From: Nitrosomonas eutropha
Lineage (GTDB): Bacteria > Pseudomonadota > Gammaproteobacteria > Burkholderiales > Nitrosomonadaceae
Direction: 5' to 3'
Length of the DNA stretch: 16,878 nucleotides
Assembly: GCA_014584635.1 (NCBI GenBank)
Contig: JACTML010000077.1
Coordinates: 1 to 16,878, forward strand
Shown in pieces: positions 14,343 through 16,878 of this stretch. Position 1 is the first letter of the stretch, and each line of letters begins with the position of its first letter. A program made the position numbers and the translations under genes. Below the pieces are notes generated by a model, which saw only the letters and a list, made by a program, of their open reading frames with translations, ran no database searches and had not been told where the DNA came from.

Positions 14343-14975
14343 TCATTGACCGATCCCAGGCAGGTTTTTTATGGTTTGTGAAAATGGCGAAATCAGCGCG
14401 TTAATCCGCTTTTCAAGTTGCGAGATCTGCTGCTGCAATAGTTCAATTTCAGGGTCAAGCTGGTGTAACTGTATACGACTTGCTGCGATGGATCGTTCTT
14501 CGCTAACAAATTCTCCCAGTGCGCGTGACAAGTTGCGAATGCCGCCCAGATGCCAGCGTACCAGTTCCTGTCCCGTTAGGGTGACACGGCGGGCAAGGAT
14601 GTCTCCCATGATTGAGCTCAGGCTTTCTTCAATTTCGGGTTGAAAGGTTTTTCCCATATGTAACAGGATCGCCGCCAGCGCCGCATCGCCGCTGACAGCA
14701 ACCTCGCGGAATGCGGCCGATTCACCGGATACCAGACGAGGAGCAAGTTCAAACGGTATGCTGAAGGTTACTGCGGGGTATTCGTCCCGGATTACTGTTT
14801 TGAAATGACCATCTTGTGTAATTGCGGTCTGCAGGTGAATCAGGGAACCAATACGAAAACATACAGTTTTATCCACATGGCGCTGCAATTGCTGCCGTAT
14901 CTGATCTGATTTGTCAGCCAGGTGATTCAGGCAGGTAATCAGGGGGGCAGCCAGTATTGAAGATTGTATAGTCAT
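14343..14975 (-). CDS. ubiJ: Ubiquinone biosynthesis accessory factor UbiJ (SCP2 domain)
   Basis: UbiJ is a 210-residue lipid-binding scaffold of the soluble Ubi complex that works with UbiK and lies beside ubiB in many proteobacteria. The N-terminal two thirds carry an SCP2-like sterol-carrier fold (from LITCLNHLADKSDQIRQQL through FAL-type strands such as VTFSIPFEL, then VSGDAALAAILLHM). The C-terminal part ends in a coiled-coil (LHQLDPEIELLQQQISQLEKR near 165-195). I chose the ATG at 14973-14975 rather than an in-frame start at 15173, because homologues begin with this hydrophobic helix and the extra 66 residues are low-quality and overlap the preceding gene. The ribosome binding site is weak. 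ubiE is not adjacent. Confidence 0.85.
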   Translation of the reverse strand: MTIQSSILAAPLITCLNHLADKSDQIRQQLQRHVDKTVCFRIGSLIHLQTAITQDGHFKTVIRDEYPAVTFSIPFELAPRLVSGESAAFREVAVSGDAALAAILLHMGKTFQPEIEESLSSIMGDILARRVTLTGQELVRWHLGGIRNLSRALGEFVSEERSIAASRIQLHQLDPEIELLQQQISQLEKRINALISPFSQTIKNLPGIGQ

Positions 14976-15039
14976 TACCGGGAACAGATTATCAGCATGT
15001 CTGTCCGTTATCCGTGCATGACAGGCATGTGGTGATTCG

Positions 15040-15471
15040 TCAATTACCCAGATTATAGCGTGATTCGGCGGGCAGGCAGGGAGTTGTGTGGTTTTTGCCC
15101 AGTCGGTTAATGATGACCTCGGATGGCGAGATTTGATCCTGCAAGGCAAGCTCGGAAAGAATTTCCCATGCATGATGCGTCAGACTGATGGTTTTATGCG
15201 GCTCTGTATAACGTTGCTTTTCTTCCCCGTGATCTTTTTTCGCACTGATCACCTTTCTGATTTCCATCCATTGAGTTTCATTCAGCCATTTCTGGCACCA
15301 CATGTTGAAATGGTTTGAATCAGCTCTGGATTCGAGGTATTCCTGCTTTGCCGTGCTGCGTTGCGGTTCTGTTGTGCCAAACCACTCCGGATTTTTATTT
15401 AACAGTCCATCAATAAAGGATGTAGCCGCCTTTTTATCCTGCTGTCGGATGATGTAAACGTGTCTTGTCAT
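15040..15471 (-). CDS. Hypothetical protein with ribbon-helix-helix-like C-terminus
   Basis: I do not recognise a named family for this 143-residue protein. The N-terminal part is a compact domain (MTRHVYIIRQQDKKAATSF, WFGTTEPQ, then a WCQKWLNETQWMEIRKVIS helix pair rich in Trp). A charged linker follows, and then a C-terminal stretch (KTISLTHHAWEILSELALQ, ISPSEVIINRL) has the strand-helix-helix pattern of ribbon-helix-helix DNA-binding proteins, so it may be a small regulator. I chose the ATG at 15469-15471 over the in-frame start at 15603, because the upstream extension is compositionally odd and contains promoter-like sequence. It precedes ubiJ by 64 bases and could be cotranscribed with it, which would make a link to quinone genes possible but untested. 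Confidence 0.6.
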   Translation of the reverse strand: MTRHVYIIRQQDKKAATSFIDGLLNKNPEWFGTTEPQRSTAKQEYLESRADSNHFNMWCQKWLNETQWMEIRKVISAKKDHGEEKQRYTEPHKTISLTHHAWEILSELALQDQISPSEVIINRLGKNHTTPCLPAESRYNLGN

Positions 15472-15697
15472 TGTTGTTTTTATATGAGTATTCCTGAATA
15501 CAAATAACGCTTTATAAATAAAGATATTACAAGGGAATGATGCCTGATTGCAATGTAATTCCCGTGCGCTTTGCATCGTTTGTTGTGCTGCGTTCGCTTG
15601 CAAAGTAATTGAGAATGAAGGCTGTTTGTAGGTTTGTTTGGTGTTATGGACTTATTTGGCTGCAGTAAGCTGTTGCAAATTTCAGACAGGAGTCCCC
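15472..15697. promoter_or_regulatory. Divergent intergenic region between the RHH-like gene and cheA
   Basis: On the - strand TTGCAA (15548-15553) and TGTAAT (15526-15531), 16 bases apart, form a plausible sigma-70 promoter for the RHH-like gene. On the + strand I see no good flagellar sigma-28 element; AGGAG at 15688-15692 is a strong ribosome binding site 5 bases before the cheA ATG. The stretch is AT-rich and holds no other gene. Confidence 0.4.
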
Positions 15698-16878
15698 ATG
15701 AGCACTGATCTCGAACAGTTTTACCAGATATTTTTTGAAGAAGCGGGTGAGTTGCTGGCAGAGATGGAAACCCGTCTGCTCAAGCTGGATGTTGCATCAC
15801 CTGATCCGGAAGATTTGAATGCAATATTCCGCGTGGCGCATTCCATCAAGGGCGGAGCGGGAACATTCGGGTTTAGCGATATGACGGAGCTGACGCATGT
15901 GCTTGAATCGTTACTGGATAAATTACGCAAGGATGAACTCAAGCTGCGTCCGGAAATGGTGGATACCTTTCTGCGTGCTGGAGATCTATTAAGAAATCAA
16001 CTGGATGGACATCGGGGCAGCGGTTCCGCTGACCCGACAGAAGTAGAGGCGGTGAACCACAGATTGAAAGAGCTGGTGGCTGGCGCGACGAGTACTGCGC
16101 AAAGCGAAGCACCCGCTCTCACAGCCGCGCCCGCAGAAGAATCAGTTTGTGCTGAAAATGCCGCTGAATCAGTGCCTTCTGCAGAAAACACCACTACTTA
16201 CCGGATTGAATTTGGTTGTGCGGATCTTGGCAAACCGGTCATGGAGAAATTACTGGCTGATCTGGCCCGGCAAGGGCAGCTGAAAAACCTGAGTGACCCG
16301 GACGATGAAGCAGTATGTGTATTACAGCTTGCCACGACAGACAGCGAAGAAGATATCTGGGAAGCGCTGGCATTTCTGGTTGATCCTGCCAGTTTGGTTA
16401 TCCGGATTGACGAAAGTGTTTCATCTGTTGCTGAAGTATCCGCACCGGTTGCGGAAGATCAACCGGAGCAGCAGATAGCTGGAAAAATATCTGCTGCAGC
16501 AGAACAACCGGATTCACAGATCAGCGAAACAACGCCTTCTTCCACTACAACCGGTTCCGTCAAGGAAAAAATTCAGTCGCCCGGCAAGCCGGCTGCTCCA
16601 GCGCCATCGCAACCTAAATCATCCGCTGATCATGCCGGATCAGCCGGCGGTGAATCTTCCTCCATCCGCGTCAGCGTGGAAAAAGTGGATCAGATGATCA
16701 ATCTGGTCGGTGAACTGGTCATTACCCAGGCCATGCTGGCGCAAACGGCGAGCCAGATTGACCCGGTCATTTTTGAAAAACTGCTTAACGGCCTGAATCA
16801 GCTCGAACGCAACACGCGTGATCTGCAGGAAGCGGTGATGTCGATTCGCATGATGCCGATCAGTTTTGTATTCAGCCG
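15698..16878 (+). CDS. cheA: Chemotaxis histidine kinase CheA (5' part, runs off the window)
   Basis: CheA is the cytoplasmic histidine kinase that phosphorylates CheY and CheB in response to chemoreceptors. About 393 codons are present and stay open to the window end. The N-terminal HPt domain has the phospho-acceptor His48 in VAHSIKGGAGTFGF. An Ala/Glu/Pro-rich linker follows to about residue 165, then a folded segment (TYRIEFGCADLGKPVMEKL... through LVIRIDES, near 167-238) that takes the place of the CheY/CheB-binding P2 region. A second Ser/Pro/Gln-rich linker leads to the start of the dimerisation domain (SIRVSVEKVDQMINLVGELVI, near 324-344) ending in EAVMSIRMMPISFVF. The ATP-binding and CheW-like domains lie beyond the edge. 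AGGAG 5 bases upstream supports the start. Confidence 0.94.
   Translation, partial: MSTDLEQFYQIFFEEAGELLAEMETRLLKLDVASPDPEDLNAIFRVAHSIKGGAGTFGFSDMTELTHVLESLLDKLRKDELKLRPEMVDTFLRAGDLLRNQLDGHRGSGSADPTEVEAVNHRLKELVAGATSTAQSEAPALTAAPAEESVCAENAAESVPSAENTTTYRIEFGCADLGKPVMEKLLADLARQGQLKNLSDPDDEAVCVLQLATTDSEEDIWEALAFLVDPASLVIRIDESVSSVAEVSAPVAEDQPEQQIAGKISAAAEQPDSQISETTPSSTTTGSVKEKIQSPGKPAAPAPSQPKSSADHAGSAGGESSSIRVSVEKVDQMINLVGELVITQAMLAQTASQIDPVIFEKLLNGLNQLERNTRDLQEAVMSIRMMPISFVFS

Noticed and set aside
14976..15173. N-terminal extension of ubiJ
   Set aside because: The added residues do not resemble UbiJ and would overlap the preceding gene; the protein family starts at the ATG ending at 14975.
1..16878. 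CRISPR array, tRNA, rRNA or intact insertion sequence
   Set aside because: No regularly spaced direct repeats, cloverleaf with a CCA-type end, rRNA-like sequence or transposase was recognised by eye.

Overview
The window looks like a chromosomal segment of a beta-proteobacterium. Gene content and protein flavour suggest a Nitrosomonas-like nitrifier, but that is inference from family resemblance with no database check. The right three quarters (about 4.6-16.9 kb) carry ordinary core genes. The left quarter is an accessory segment whose left edge appears to cut into an unrelated respiratory gene.

Left, 1-4.3 kb (+ strand). The first ~130 bases read as an internal piece of a CcoO/FixO-type cytochrome oxidase subunit. 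This runs, with a change of frame, into a type I restriction specificity gene (hsdS) that has lost its N-terminus. Two tightly packed genes follow: a RhuM-family protein and a DUF6155-like protein of unknown function. Next comes a separately promoted fic gene for an AMP-transferase-type Fic protein with an N-terminal inhibitory motif and a C-terminal winged-helix-like region. Three copies of an AAAG-N4-CTTT dyad, 30-31 bp apart, cover the fic promoter and start codon. They look like a phased autoregulatory operator and are the most interesting signal in the window. No hsdM, hsdR, integrase or transposase is visible.

Middle, 4.6-8.3 kb (- strand). A DUF808/YedI membrane protein carries a tandem duplication near its N-terminus. 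Upstream of it is a TonB-dependent outer-membrane receptor with a Cys/His/Met plug motif reminiscent of OprC-type copper receptors. A strong hairpin lies between the two.

Right-middle, 8.3-12.5 kb (- strand). A compact potA-potB-potC-potD operon encodes a spermidine/putrescine ABC importer: ATPase, two permeases and a lipoprotein binding protein. A thioredoxin-like [2Fe-2S] ferredoxin gene sits 4 bases behind potD.

Right, 12.7-16.9 kb. On the - strand are a small protein with a ribbon-helix-helix-like tail, then ubiJ and ubiB (ubiquinone biosynthesis accessory factors). Divergently on the + strand a cheA chemotaxis kinase gene begins and runs off the window. No tRNA, rRNA, CRISPR array or intact insertion sequence was seen.
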